From Halocafeteria seosinensis (Eukaryota > Sar > Bigyra > Bicosoecida), in contig LVLI01000123.1 in NCBI GenBank assembly GCA_001687465.1, positions 1 to 17,659 of the forward strand: a stretch of DNA of 17,659 nucleotides, in the 5' to 3' direction. Made by a program: the position numbers and the translations under genes. A model generated the notes under the pieces. That model had not been told where the DNA came from, did not search any database, and worked only from the letters and a program-made list of their open reading frames with translations. This document shows, piece after piece, positions 1 to 7,876 of this stretch (position 1 is its first letter; each line of letters starts with the position of its first letter).

Positions 1-66
1 AAGTTGAAGGCTTGAAGCACCAAGTTTCAGACTTATCTGAGGTCCTGCCGCCAGGCTGGCACAAAA

Positions 67-87
67 GTTACATGTACCTCATGTAAC
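67..87. repeat. Subterminal hairpin, 8-bp stem and 5-nt loop
   Basis: GTTACATG (67-74) is followed by a 5-nt loop and CATGTAAC (80-87). It overlaps the inner end of the left terminal repeat of the 51-651 element. Confidence 0.7.
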
Positions 88-96
88 CCATGTCCA

Positions 97-121
97 GGTT
101 ACATAACCCTCACATGTAACC
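97..121. repeat. Subterminal hairpin, also repeated directly at 590-614
   Basis: GGTTACAT (97-104) pairs with ATGTAACC (114-121) across a 9-nt loop. A similar sequence in the same orientation occurs at 590-614, where GGTTAC and GTAACC flank a loop that again contains CCCTC. The two ends of the element therefore share a direct as well as an inverted repeat. Confidence 0.6.
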
Positions 122-651
122 TAGACAACCACTATCATTTGCGCCTATAATATTGTACATTATTGTACATGAGCAACACATGTATATTCACTATATTGAA
201 AAAAGGCGTGTGTTACCTATGCTGCTTGGTACCATTCATTGTAGGGCTGTGTGTTCGGGCTAGACAATCGGCGGAGGCCTACCTACGATCGGCTCTGGAA
301 GATGAGGTGCTCACACAAACGAGCAAGAGACGATAATGGAAATGCCGATGATGGGAGGAAGACAATGGCATCATTAGTGTAGTACGAATGCGCCATATCA
401 GCTTTTCATCTACGATCCTACCCCTGACCAAGACTCGGGTACACCGTCCCTCAGAACGGTCATTTAAGTCAACGATAGTATACGATACATGTACGAAAGA
501 AAACACTGAAGCGCATAGATTGCTATGATGACCTTTTTACTGTACAAATAGATGGTAAATATGGGAAAATGGGAAGTTGAAGTAGTATAGGTTACATACC
601 CCTCCCACGTAACCCGGACCTAGGACCTAGGTAACTTTTGTGCCAGCCTGG

Positions 652-995
652 ACACCGCAGAAGCATACGAGTTTGTCGCAAACTGAGGGATTCAAATTCA
701 TCTTTGACTGAGTAAAAGAGGACCTCCTTTCGTGTTTAACTGTATATATAGTTTGTATGTTCGACTTTGGTTGAAATTGCTCTTATGCAAGTTATGCATG
801 TCGAGTTTACCTGTTAGAGCACATATGCTCGAGCGTGTGTCCTTAAGTATGCACATACCATGTATGTGGAATGAATGAGGTATTTTCGAAGTAATTACGT
901 GACTAATGTTGTTTCTGCAGAAGCATACATCCGTGAGTGATGCCAGACCAGGTGGTAGTGGAGTGTGCGAGGTGACCGATTGAAATGGTCGTATA
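652..995. other. Region without a supported gene, downstream of the transposase remnant
   Basis: No reading frame here can be linked to a family. It lies just 3' of the minus-strand transposase pseudogene and may hold its downstream flank. The 12-mer GCAGAAGCATAC occurs twice, at about 657-668 and 918-929. Confidence 0.5.
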
Positions 996-2218
996 TTACT
1001 CACCCTTTGCTCCTCTATACTCAACATTACCGTCTTGACTGCGAGGGCAATGCCTGCTCCTCTTGTTATGACCCTTTCTGCCGCAACGAGAGCATCGGAC
1101 AGTGTTTCTCATGGCCTGCTCAACAGCGCTTCGAATCCGCTTATTATTCGGTGGGCGGCCGCTCTGATTCGCCGTCACTCCGAGGCAGCATCTAATATCT
1201 TCTTTCCTTGCTTTAACCTCCCGGAGTTCGACAGTCTCAAATGATGCATCCAAAGGGACCTGTTCCTTCCATGTTGAAACGTGGAAGTATCGATGTCGCA
1301 ACATTTGAAGCTCTGAGTAGTTCCCTGCTTGACAAGCGATGTAGACGTGCAATCATGGTTCTGGTGTTACTTCTGGCCTCCCGCAATTACAGTGCATATC
1401 TTGGAAATATACAGTTCGGGTATTGCCGTCGTTGGTAACGCGAACAGTTGCTAGGTCGCTGTTGAGCGTCAGCACCTCTGCAGTTCCAGCATATTTACGA
1501 TGCTGTTGCTTTAGTTTCTCCAGGAGTTCTTTCCCAAACGGAGTCAGGACGTCACCATTGTTGAGTGTATGTGCTACGTGCTTCTGGTGAATGACAAAGC
1601 GCCCTTTTTCGCTGTGAACAAGGCTGGCCATGGCTTCAAACAGCTGACAACTTCGGACCCCCATCAATGCTTTCTACTAGCTGCGTAGTATGGCAGCCGA
1701 TCATATCTACGCCGCCTCCGCCATTACGCCTTTGAGATTGGAAGAGGAACTGGCATGTTGGTGGAATTTCCATGAGTTTGTTGAACTGGAATTCGGTTAA
1801 CTTTCCTTGAGCTGTTCCGACTGCCTTGTCATAGCTGTCCTGGTTACAAGCGAGCACTATCTGTTGATGCAGCTTCTTCATCTGGTGCCCTACTCTACTA
1901 AAGTTGCTCACAAAGTTGTCTCACCAAGTTGTCACCTCTGTGATTTCAGCAGATTAATGGTCCTGTGAGAGAGAAGCTGATTTCCAACGGTTTGGCTTCA
2001 CGTTTTTGGCCATCCATCAAGAGCGTTTTCCCTGGGCTGTCAATGTCGGGATGTGCGTCTTTTAGGAAGTCAACAGCTTTTTTCCACGACTGCCTAGACT
2101 CGTTGTACAACTGATACAGTACAGATAGCACAGTCGCTGAGGATTTAGACTTTACCAGGACAAGAGTGAGGAGCAAAGGAAGCACACAGTTTGAGACCGT
2201 CGTTCTCGTTACAAGATG
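996..2218 (-). pseudogene. Mutator-like element (MULE) transposase, decayed C-terminal half
   Basis: MULE transposases cut and paste DNA using an RNase H-like DDE core followed by a SWIM zinc finger and often a CCHC knuckle. Read from 2218 down to 996, the pieces appear in family order. First is a DDE-core stretch with LLMDGQK (probable second catalytic Asp, about 2000). Next comes CxNHRGDNL after a TGA at 1946-1948, then TTQLVES near the TSNxxES region (about 1680), then LNNGDVLTP, the SWIM start CNC, and a TGA where the next ligand is expected, followed by LH. Last are GRPPNNKRIRS and the knuckle CSRCGRKGHNKRSRHC. Four lesions break the frame: TGA at 1946-1948 (probably replacing Trp), a 13-bp tandem duplication at 1907-1932, a one-base shift at the C5 tract 1658-1662, and TGA at 1353-1355. 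The order and motifs are seen; the family call is from knowledge. The N-terminus and first Asp are not identified. Confidence 0.78.
1907..1932. repeat. 13-bp tandem duplication that shifts the transposase frame
   Basis: CTCACAAAGTTGT (1907-1919) is followed directly by CTCACCAAGTTGT (1920-1932), differing at one base. With one copy ignored, the minus-strand frames on the two sides join as NHRGDNLV followed by SNFSRVG, as expected at this point of a MULE transposase. It therefore looks like a later scar in a once intact gene. Confidence 0.75.
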
Positions 2219-2438
2219 TCACGCGTTACTCTGAAGTGCGGAGGGGAATGTGCACATGTGACAAGGTGCATAGACAGCAGACTGATTGTATGCTTACCTA
2301 CAGCACCGGATTTAAGAACCCAGGGAATTACTCCGAGGTAAAGGCACCACTCGGCAAACAGTCTCTCCACTTCTGCCCGCCGAAGATACCGGCTCCCCTC
2401 ACGAACGAATTTTGAAATACTGGATGTCTCTTCTGTGC

Positions 2439-2751
2439 CTAGAACTTGTTATATGTCCTGAGACGCAGTTTCGGCTGCGTCTTCGCCCCCAGTTGCAGAT
2501 GGCTTTTGGCTTTCGCAGTCGTTGATTGGGAACCTCCACTTGCGTCCGCTGCTGCCTCCCTCTGGGCTTCTCTACTTTCCTGTGTAGTGTACTGGGAAAG
2601 TCGCGAGATGTTAATAAGAGTCGCTGCATTATATACCGTTCATGCCATATAATTTCGCCTGAAAATGGGGCGATGCATCATTCGATTCGCTGGCTACTTC
2701 CTGCTCCTCGTCCAAGGAGGTATCCGATAGAGCCGAGTCATGAGTGGACAT
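2439..2751 (-). pseudogene. Broken minus-strand coding fragments, possibly the N-terminal region of the transposase gene
   Basis: An ATG at 2751 opens a 40-residue acidic, Ser-rich frame (MSTHDSALSDTSLDEEQE...), which stops at 2629-2631. A one-base shift near 2635 leads into a second protein-like frame (YNAATLINISRLSQYTTQE..., Ala/Gln/Lys-rich), which stops at 2439-2441. A third open frame (KFVREGSRYLRRAEVERLF...) continues from about 2413 down to a splice-donor-like GGTAAGC near 2298. None matches a family that I recognise. Position and orientation just upstream of the MULE remnant suggest the divergent N-terminus of the same gene, but a separate dead gene is equally possible. Confidence 0.35.
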
Positions 2752-2844
2752 AGTGGAATGAATGAACAGCGTATGTAGCTTGTATACTGTCTTATCCGCT
2801 TGTATTATGGTGTCAATTGATGAATAGGACAAATCTAAAACCAA

Positions 2845-2977
2845 CAGATTTGTGAAAGATAAACATGAAATTACAGTAGGGGTCGCACAGACAAATCTGA
2901 AATTGTCTTCAACAACTCAGATAACTCTGGAATTTTCGCTTCAGGGAATCAAACGCACTCACTCTCTTGGTTGAGTT
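2845..2977. other. Short spacer before the minisatellite
   Basis: AT-rich sequence with no gene. The motif ACAAATCT occurs at about 2829 and again at about 2891, without larger structure. Confidence 0.4.
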
Positions 2978-3340
2978 GAACATACTCCCACTCCTTGAAT
3001 TGTCTGTCCTAGGCACTCTTTGCGACATACTCCTATTCCCGTGATTGCGTTGAACATACTCCCACTCCTTGAATTTTCTCTCCAAGGCACTCTTTGCGAC
3101 ATACTCCCACTCCCGTGATTCTGTTGAACATACTCCCACTCCTTGAATTGTCTATCCAAGGCATTCTCTGCAACATACTCCCACTCCCGTGATTGTGTTG
3201 AACATACTCCCACTCCTTGAATTTTCTCTCCAAGGCACTCTTTGCGACATACTCCCACTCCCGTGATTCTGTTGAACATACTCCCACTCCTCGATTTGTC
3301 TGTCAGGGACATACTCCCACTCGGATATATACTCTTCTCG
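2978..3340. repeat. 74-bp tandem repeat (minisatellite) with a dimeric internal structure
   Basis: The string GAACATACTCCCACTCC begins at 2978, 3052, 3126, 3200 and 3274, exactly 74 bp apart each time. Each unit holds a second, offset copy of the ACATACTCCCACTCC core about 45 bp after the first, so the spacing alternates 45 and 29 bp. The copies are nearly identical, with the first unit most diverged (CTATTCC variant at about 3032). Degenerate cores continue at about 3307, 3391 and 3413. Because 74 is not a multiple of 3, the frame changes from unit to unit. The overlapping minus-strand frames rich in GVCSTESREWEYV-like peptides are therefore by-products of the repeat, not genes. Confidence 0.93.
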
Positions 3341-3562
3341 GAAACTGAAGTGTGACACTTCCACAAGACTGCTGCTTTTACCTGCCTGGAAATACTCCCC
3401 CTGAGTCAAATGTACCCCCACTCCCTTGGCTTGTGGTACGGGTTTTTGAGCGTCCCAGTCCCACGCTCGTCCCAGATGAGCGGTCCCAACTCCCGAAGAG
3501 CTGTTGATTCTATGTGTATTGATTACGTGTATTTTTGGGGTTCTAGCGATGTTTACATGGGT
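3341..3562. other. Degenerate edge of the minisatellite
   Basis: Decayed copies of the CCCACTCC core occur to about 3425, then a short run at about 3452-3490 with TCCCA four times. No gene is supported. Confidence 0.5.
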
Positions 3563-3860
3563 TTACAAATCCTCGAGGTCGAACCTTGCGTCATTCTCCC
3601 GCAATCTTTTTGGGGGCTGGCGCTTGGTTCCCGTTGCAGCAATATTTTCCCAAGGTTGTGCCGCAAGTACTTCATTACTATCAGATGACATTGAAATAAG
3701 CAGATGAGACATGCTGAAATCATCATAGACATGCAATTTCTCTGAGACTGATTCATCGTCTGCTGCAGGTCTTCCTCGTCAGGCATTCATCGATAACTAC
3801 TGGAATGTCCACAACACCGAAGCCTTCCATGAGGTCCACGTCGATATTTTCATCTAGTTG
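3563..3860 (-). pseudogene. Protein-like minus-strand frame with one frameshift, unknown identity
   Basis: Reading down from 3860, a frame encodes QLDENIDVDLMEGFGVV and continues hydrophobic/acidic to about 3765, where it hits a stop. A different frame then opens at about 3782 (RGRPAADDESVSEKLHVYD...) and runs about 70 codons to TAA at 3563-3565, ending in an acidic, charged tail (ENDARFDLEDL). One frameshift around 3765-3785 would join them into about 100 residues. Both stretches have a soluble-protein composition, unlike the other frames here. Family unknown. Shorter protein-like minus frames upstream (about 4000-4090 and 4200-4310) could be further pieces of the same dead gene. Chance open frames remain possible. 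Confidence 0.35.
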
Positions 3861-5876
3861 ATCGGATTGGTAGGGTTATATACTTTAATTTGCATCATCA
3901 ATTTAACAATGTGCGCGAAAAAGAAACCTTGTGTACACACTTCAGTTAAAATGCAGTACCCAATGCAGATACAGCCATCACAAGCGGGGCTTAGCGGGCA
4001 CGCATCGCCGCGAACAGCCCCTGTAACCATTCAACACATTGAGCATGAAAGAGATCCAGTGCGTGGCCATCATCTGCTTTCTTCTATGCCGATCGATGCT
4101 GGACTCCGGCTGCATGCCATACAATTCAACTGGCAATTGTTTTACACACATTTCATCACCTACCGGCTCTCACGTCGTACAGTGGTGCTTCAATTTCTAG
4201 TTCATAACCCACTGTCAATCATGGTGTCAGCAATTCTTTCTCTTCATGTTCACGGGAAGTTTTACGTTCGGTTCTTCTTCTGTCTCCATATCCTGCTCGT
4301 GTCGCCATGCATTACAGATCTTGAGCGGTGGCTAAATCAAAGTTAGTTCGATCTTTTTGGGAGCATACCCCATAGGAGAGCTGTTACTGCCGACCGCCCA
4401 GCTGATTCGAATTTCAGCGAAGGTGCGATTAACTGAAAACATGATCTTAAGCACCATTTATATACACTGTGAGTTTGCTAGTTTTGAAGTACCACGAGCT
4501 TCCATCTCTGTTTTGCCAATCGGTATTTGTGAATGACATCATGGTTTCTGTGACATCCGTACACGGTCATCGCATGATGTTCCCACCTTTACTGGAACAG
4601 CACGTCCTATCAAGCGCGCACTACTAAATATGCTCCTGCCTCACAAGGGTTCTGAAGGTGCAGTTTCCTTACCTGAATAGCAGCGAAAAAGGGAGTGAGT
4701 GTTCAAGAAAGAAATAATTCCTGGTAGTATAGGTTTTCTCCTCCACGAACTTACAGTTTTCGCTCAGGATATCCATGACTGACATGAGCATGCCTCGACA
4801 CGGTACAGTATTGTGAACACTGCATGGTAGAAATCAGATTCCCCAGGCTCTCCAAGCACATTGATTCAGCCAAGCGCATCTAATGCGTAATTTGACGCGT
4901 AAAAGGACAAAAAGACATGTCCTGACCGACTATTACGATATCTTACAACTGGAACGCAGCTCGGCATCATGTATAAACGCCTAGCTCTTAGCAGTCAAAC
5001 TCTCCAACTGGGTCTCATGACAGCGTGGTGCTACCGGTATTGCTGCCTCCTGCTAGTCGCACCTGACTGGCGTCTTTGCAGCACTGTCTACACTCGTAAA
5101 GGTGATGCACGTCTTACTGCAGACAAACAAGGTAGAGCTACGATGTCCCAATTAGTGCCGTGAATACCAGTCTGGGTGACTTCATAAAAAGTGCAGCGCA
5201 GGGGGTCTTGTAGAAAAAAGTTACAAGAAGTTCTAGAATCGCAACCTAGAATACTATAGTTTGACGGTGTTGTATAACCCAAAATTTGCATGAAGATCCA
5301 TAGAGACTTCTTGTATAACCAAATGAACTGCTGATGCTTATCCCTCATAATGACTTCCACTGACTGGCTTCCTTGCACTTGAAGTCTGGAACTCAGCGTT
5401 TCGGTTTCCTCCAGAAATGCTTCGTTTGTCGTAAGCCAGCAACAGTACATGCAAAAATATAGAAATTGACTCATACGGTTCTAGAAAATAGAGTGGACAG
5501 TCTGACACAGGGGACGAATCGTAAGCTGCCACCGCCAGTTGGACACTGATCACCAAGCCTGCTACCCCGCGCGGAGAGTGCACATAACTCATACAACCCT
5601 CATTCGGTTGGTGTATAATCATCTTTCAGCTCATGGAGCAACTGCTACCCGGTTTAGGGGGTCAGAGTGTTCGATACGTTCTTGTGAAGGTCAGCCAGGA
5701 CGTGTTTTCTTCATGATACCCATAGTATGATAGTGGGCCACTGGAAATATACTAGGAGAGATTGTTAGAAATGCGATTATTCGAGAAGCTGTAATCTGGG
5801 CATCTGCATCCAACTGTGGTCGTGTACGTATGCGCTATCCCATCTCGGCATCTTCACAGCGACAAAGCCGTATAAA
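3861..5876. other. 2-kb stretch without a supported gene
   Basis: The plus-strand frame 3858-4346 opens at TTG; its first ATG is at 3909. It encodes a Cys/His/Leu-rich sequence with no family signal. On the minus strand, short protein-like pieces occur at about 4200-4310 and 4000-4090, but stops separate them. Two minus frames overlap at 5088-5622 (an ATG-started 128-residue one and a 94-residue one) in different phases; neither has a recognisable motif. The last 150 bp should contain the promoter of the hydrolase gene at 5877; TATAAA at 5871-5876 abuts its ATG and so is more likely start context than a TATA box. Confidence 0.45.
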
Positions 5877-7179
5877 ATGAGGATCCCCTCTTTGCTGTCA
5901 CGCACTTCGTTTGGAGCAAGCAGTGTATCGAGGAGATGGAATATACCAAAGCGATATTACAGTAGTGGTGGAAGTGCTGCCACGGGCGTATGCTTCGATA
6001 TTGATGGAGTGCTGCTCCGGGGCTCCCATGTCCTTCCCGGAGCATACGAAGCACTGGATAAACTAGACGCTTATCAAATCCCTTACATATTCTTAACAAA
6101 CGGAGGAGGAGTTTCCGAAGCGAAGAAGGCACAGCAACTGTCAGAAGTCCTGGGCAAGGAAATCTCGGATCGACAGGTGATCGTCTCACACACTCCTCTG
6201 CGAGCACTAGTTCCAGAGCTGAAGAATCGGAAAGTTTTGGTAATAGGTTACAAACAGAGCTTACAAGTTGCGCGCGAGGAATACGGATTCAGGAAAGCAT
6301 TTTCACCCGCTGAGGTAATCGGGCATTCGCCTCAGATTTACCCTTTCAGGGAGTATCCTTACTTCCAGATGAGCCAGGAAGACTACGAGGCTCCGTGGCA
6401 TGGAATCATGGTTTTCCACGATTCGGTATGGGGATAGAATATATGAGGCGACTGTAAGATGTGTTATTGTTTAGGGGTGGTAGATTCTTGCAGATCGACT
6501 GGGGAGCGGACTGCCAAGTCTCAGCTGATATACTCCGGGGCCTGTTGCCGTTGCCAGCCGAGCAAAACTCCAACGCTATACAGACGGCTCGAATTGAGGC
6601 TTCAAACGTTCAAGGCATTAAGCCGCCAGATTTAGCCACGAGCCAATATGTTCCTGTGTACGCTACAAATCCTGACTTTGTATTCGCTGGGGAATATGAG
6701 CTGCCGCGTCTGGCTCAGGGAGCATTCATTCAAACCTTAGATGTAAGTGAGTCAGTAACGAGGATTGAGCGTATGGATGGTGTATCCTGTCTACGTTTTA
6801 TCGTATGCAGAGCGTCTATAATAGACTGACGGGGGAAAGGTTAGGCGTAAAGTGGCTAGGAAAGCCGACGAGTGCTACGTTCCAGTTTGCTCAGTACCAG
6901 TTAGAGCACTGGTCTCAACACATGAGCCTTGCGCATCAGGAAGACAAGGAGCTATCGGCAACGAATGATTCATGCAATCTGAAGCGAATTTACATGATTG
7001 GCGATAATCCCGAAGCAGATATTCGCGGAGCTAATGGAGCGGGGGAGCCGTGGAGAGGTATCCTGGTTCGATCGGGAGTATTTTCCGGTCAACTAGCACC
7101 AGAGGACCAGCCAGAGATAACAATGGACGGTGTAATAAATGCCGTAAACTATGTGATCAACCAGCAAAAGGAGAAATAG
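5877..7179 (+). CDS. HDHD5: HDHD5/CECR5-like HAD-superfamily hydrolase, mitochondrial
   Basis: Class IIA HAD phosphatase of the CECR5/HDHD5 family (yeast relative YKR070W); the substrate of the family is unsettled. Exons 5877-6425, 6494-6742 and 6811-7179 join in phase 0 across two 68-bp GT-AG introns to give 388 residues, the usual family length. Motif I is FDIDGV with nucleophile D41 and acid/base D43. Motif II lies in IFLTNGGG (T74/N75), motif III is GKPT (K284), and motif IV is GDNPEADIRGA (D331, D336), so all catalytic residues are present. The first 36 residues are Arg/Ser-rich without acids and include KRYYSS before the conserved GVCFDIDGV, which fits a cleaved mitochondrial presequence (inference). 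The start is the first ATG in TATAAAATGAGG. The splices restore FHDS-IDWGAD and IQTLD-SVYNRL, matching the family cap region. The gene appears intact. Confidence 0.93.
6426..6493 (+). other. Intron 1 of the HAD hydrolase gene
   Basis: GTATGG donor and TTGCAG acceptor, 68 bp, phase 0. Removing it joins FHDS to IDWGAD; the unspliced frame ends at TAG 6435-6437. Confidence 0.9.
6743..6810 (+). other. Intron 2 of the HAD hydrolase gene
   Basis: GTAAGT donor and ATGCAG acceptor, 68 bp, phase 0, the same length as intron 1. It joins GAFIQTLD to SVYNRLTGE. Confidence 0.92.
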
Positions 7180-7876
7180 TATACCGGCATACTATGCGAA
7201 CAGAACTCTCCGTTTCTGCCCGCTGGATGTCAAGACAGTGCGTTTACACGTTGAAGGGCACTGCTCAACAGGAAGCAAATCCGCTGTAACAAGTGTATTT
7301 TTCTCTCTCTTGAGAACTGTTGAATATATCTGTCAGCACGTTCAGCTCCTTGGCGTTTACAGCGACAATTTGCCAACCACGGATGAGGCTACAAGTGGTC
7401 CTAGCCCTCAAGACCCGGGGTGGGGAACAGCGTTGTGTCGACTTGTGTGGAGTCACTGTCCCAAAAACGAAGCGAGAGGGAGGAAGGACGATTTGGAGAC
7501 TTCGAGCTCGACTAAGTCTTCGAGCTGCAGATTTAACGAACCATTGCAGCCTTATCATGTTGACGAACAGCCGACTTGGTGTGGCTCGCTGATGCGTGAG
7601 GTCGTAGAAGAGCAACAACATATTGACTTTATTGTTTCTGATACCATGGTAGTAGTTGCAGATTGGAGCACTAGCGGTGACTTATGGTCCTTTTAGTTGA
7701 ACCCCAAGTCATAGTAAAACTTGCTCGGTTGAGTCTCGTCCTCCTGTCATCGCATAATTATACGGAATTATCACAACACATCCTAGGATTGTCAAGCCCA
7801 ACATCCGGCGGTATTTTGTTTTGCTGTATTACATGCGCTCGCTCCGATACCTTCATTCGCTGTTGAATATAGCAAA
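7180..7876. other. Intergenic region with overlapping but unsupported frames
   Basis: About 700 bp between two plus-strand genes. An ATG-started minus frame (7265-7621, 118 residues, basic and Ser/Arg-rich) overlaps a GTG-opened plus frame (7238-7696) and another plus frame (7320-7592). None has a domain that I recognise and no splice pattern singles one out. The 3' end of the hydrolase transcript and the promoter of the GST gene must lie here. Confidence 0.45.

Larger units (their letters stand above)
51..651. mobile_element. Small non-autonomous DNA transposon (MITE-like) with 21-bp terminal inverted repeats
   Basis: Bases 51-71 and 631-651 are perfect inverted repeats of each other over 21 bp, starting CCAGGCTGGCACAAAAG and ending GTTAC. 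Inside each end lie further GTTAC/GTAAC modules: hairpin 67-87, hairpin 97-121, and a related copy at 590-614. The interior is AT-rich, with a duplicated ATTGTACAT at about 153-170, and has no ATG-started reading frame of note. A MULE transposase pseudogene lies 345 bp away, but I see no shared end sequence that would tie the two together. No clear target-site duplication flanks 51 and 651, so the exact ends or the superfamily remain open. It could also be the two ends of a solo inverted-repeat structure rather than a transposon. Confidence 0.65.

Noticed and set aside
279-506. Minus-strand 75-codon frame inside the inverted-repeat element
   Set aside because: It opens with GTG, not ATG, and matches no family that I recognise; elements of this size are normally non-coding.
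2909-3421. Four overlapping minus-strand frames of 76-135 residues rich in WEYV and SGSM peptides
   Set aside because: They are translations of the 74-bp minisatellite. The period is not a multiple of three, so the same peptide cycles through all frames.
3858-4346. 162-codon plus-strand frame
   Set aside because: It starts at TTG; from the first ATG (3909) it is shorter. Composition is erratic (Cys/His/Leu-rich), with no domain or intron signals linking it to a gene.
5088-5622. Two overlapping minus-strand frames upstream of the HAD gene (128 and 94 codons)
   Set aside because: They overlap in different phases, share no splice pattern that joins them, and show no recognisable motif.
7238-7696. 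152-codon plus frame and 118-codon minus frame on opposite strands of the same DNA
   Set aside because: The plus frame opens with GTG; neither strand shows a family signature or a reason to prefer it.
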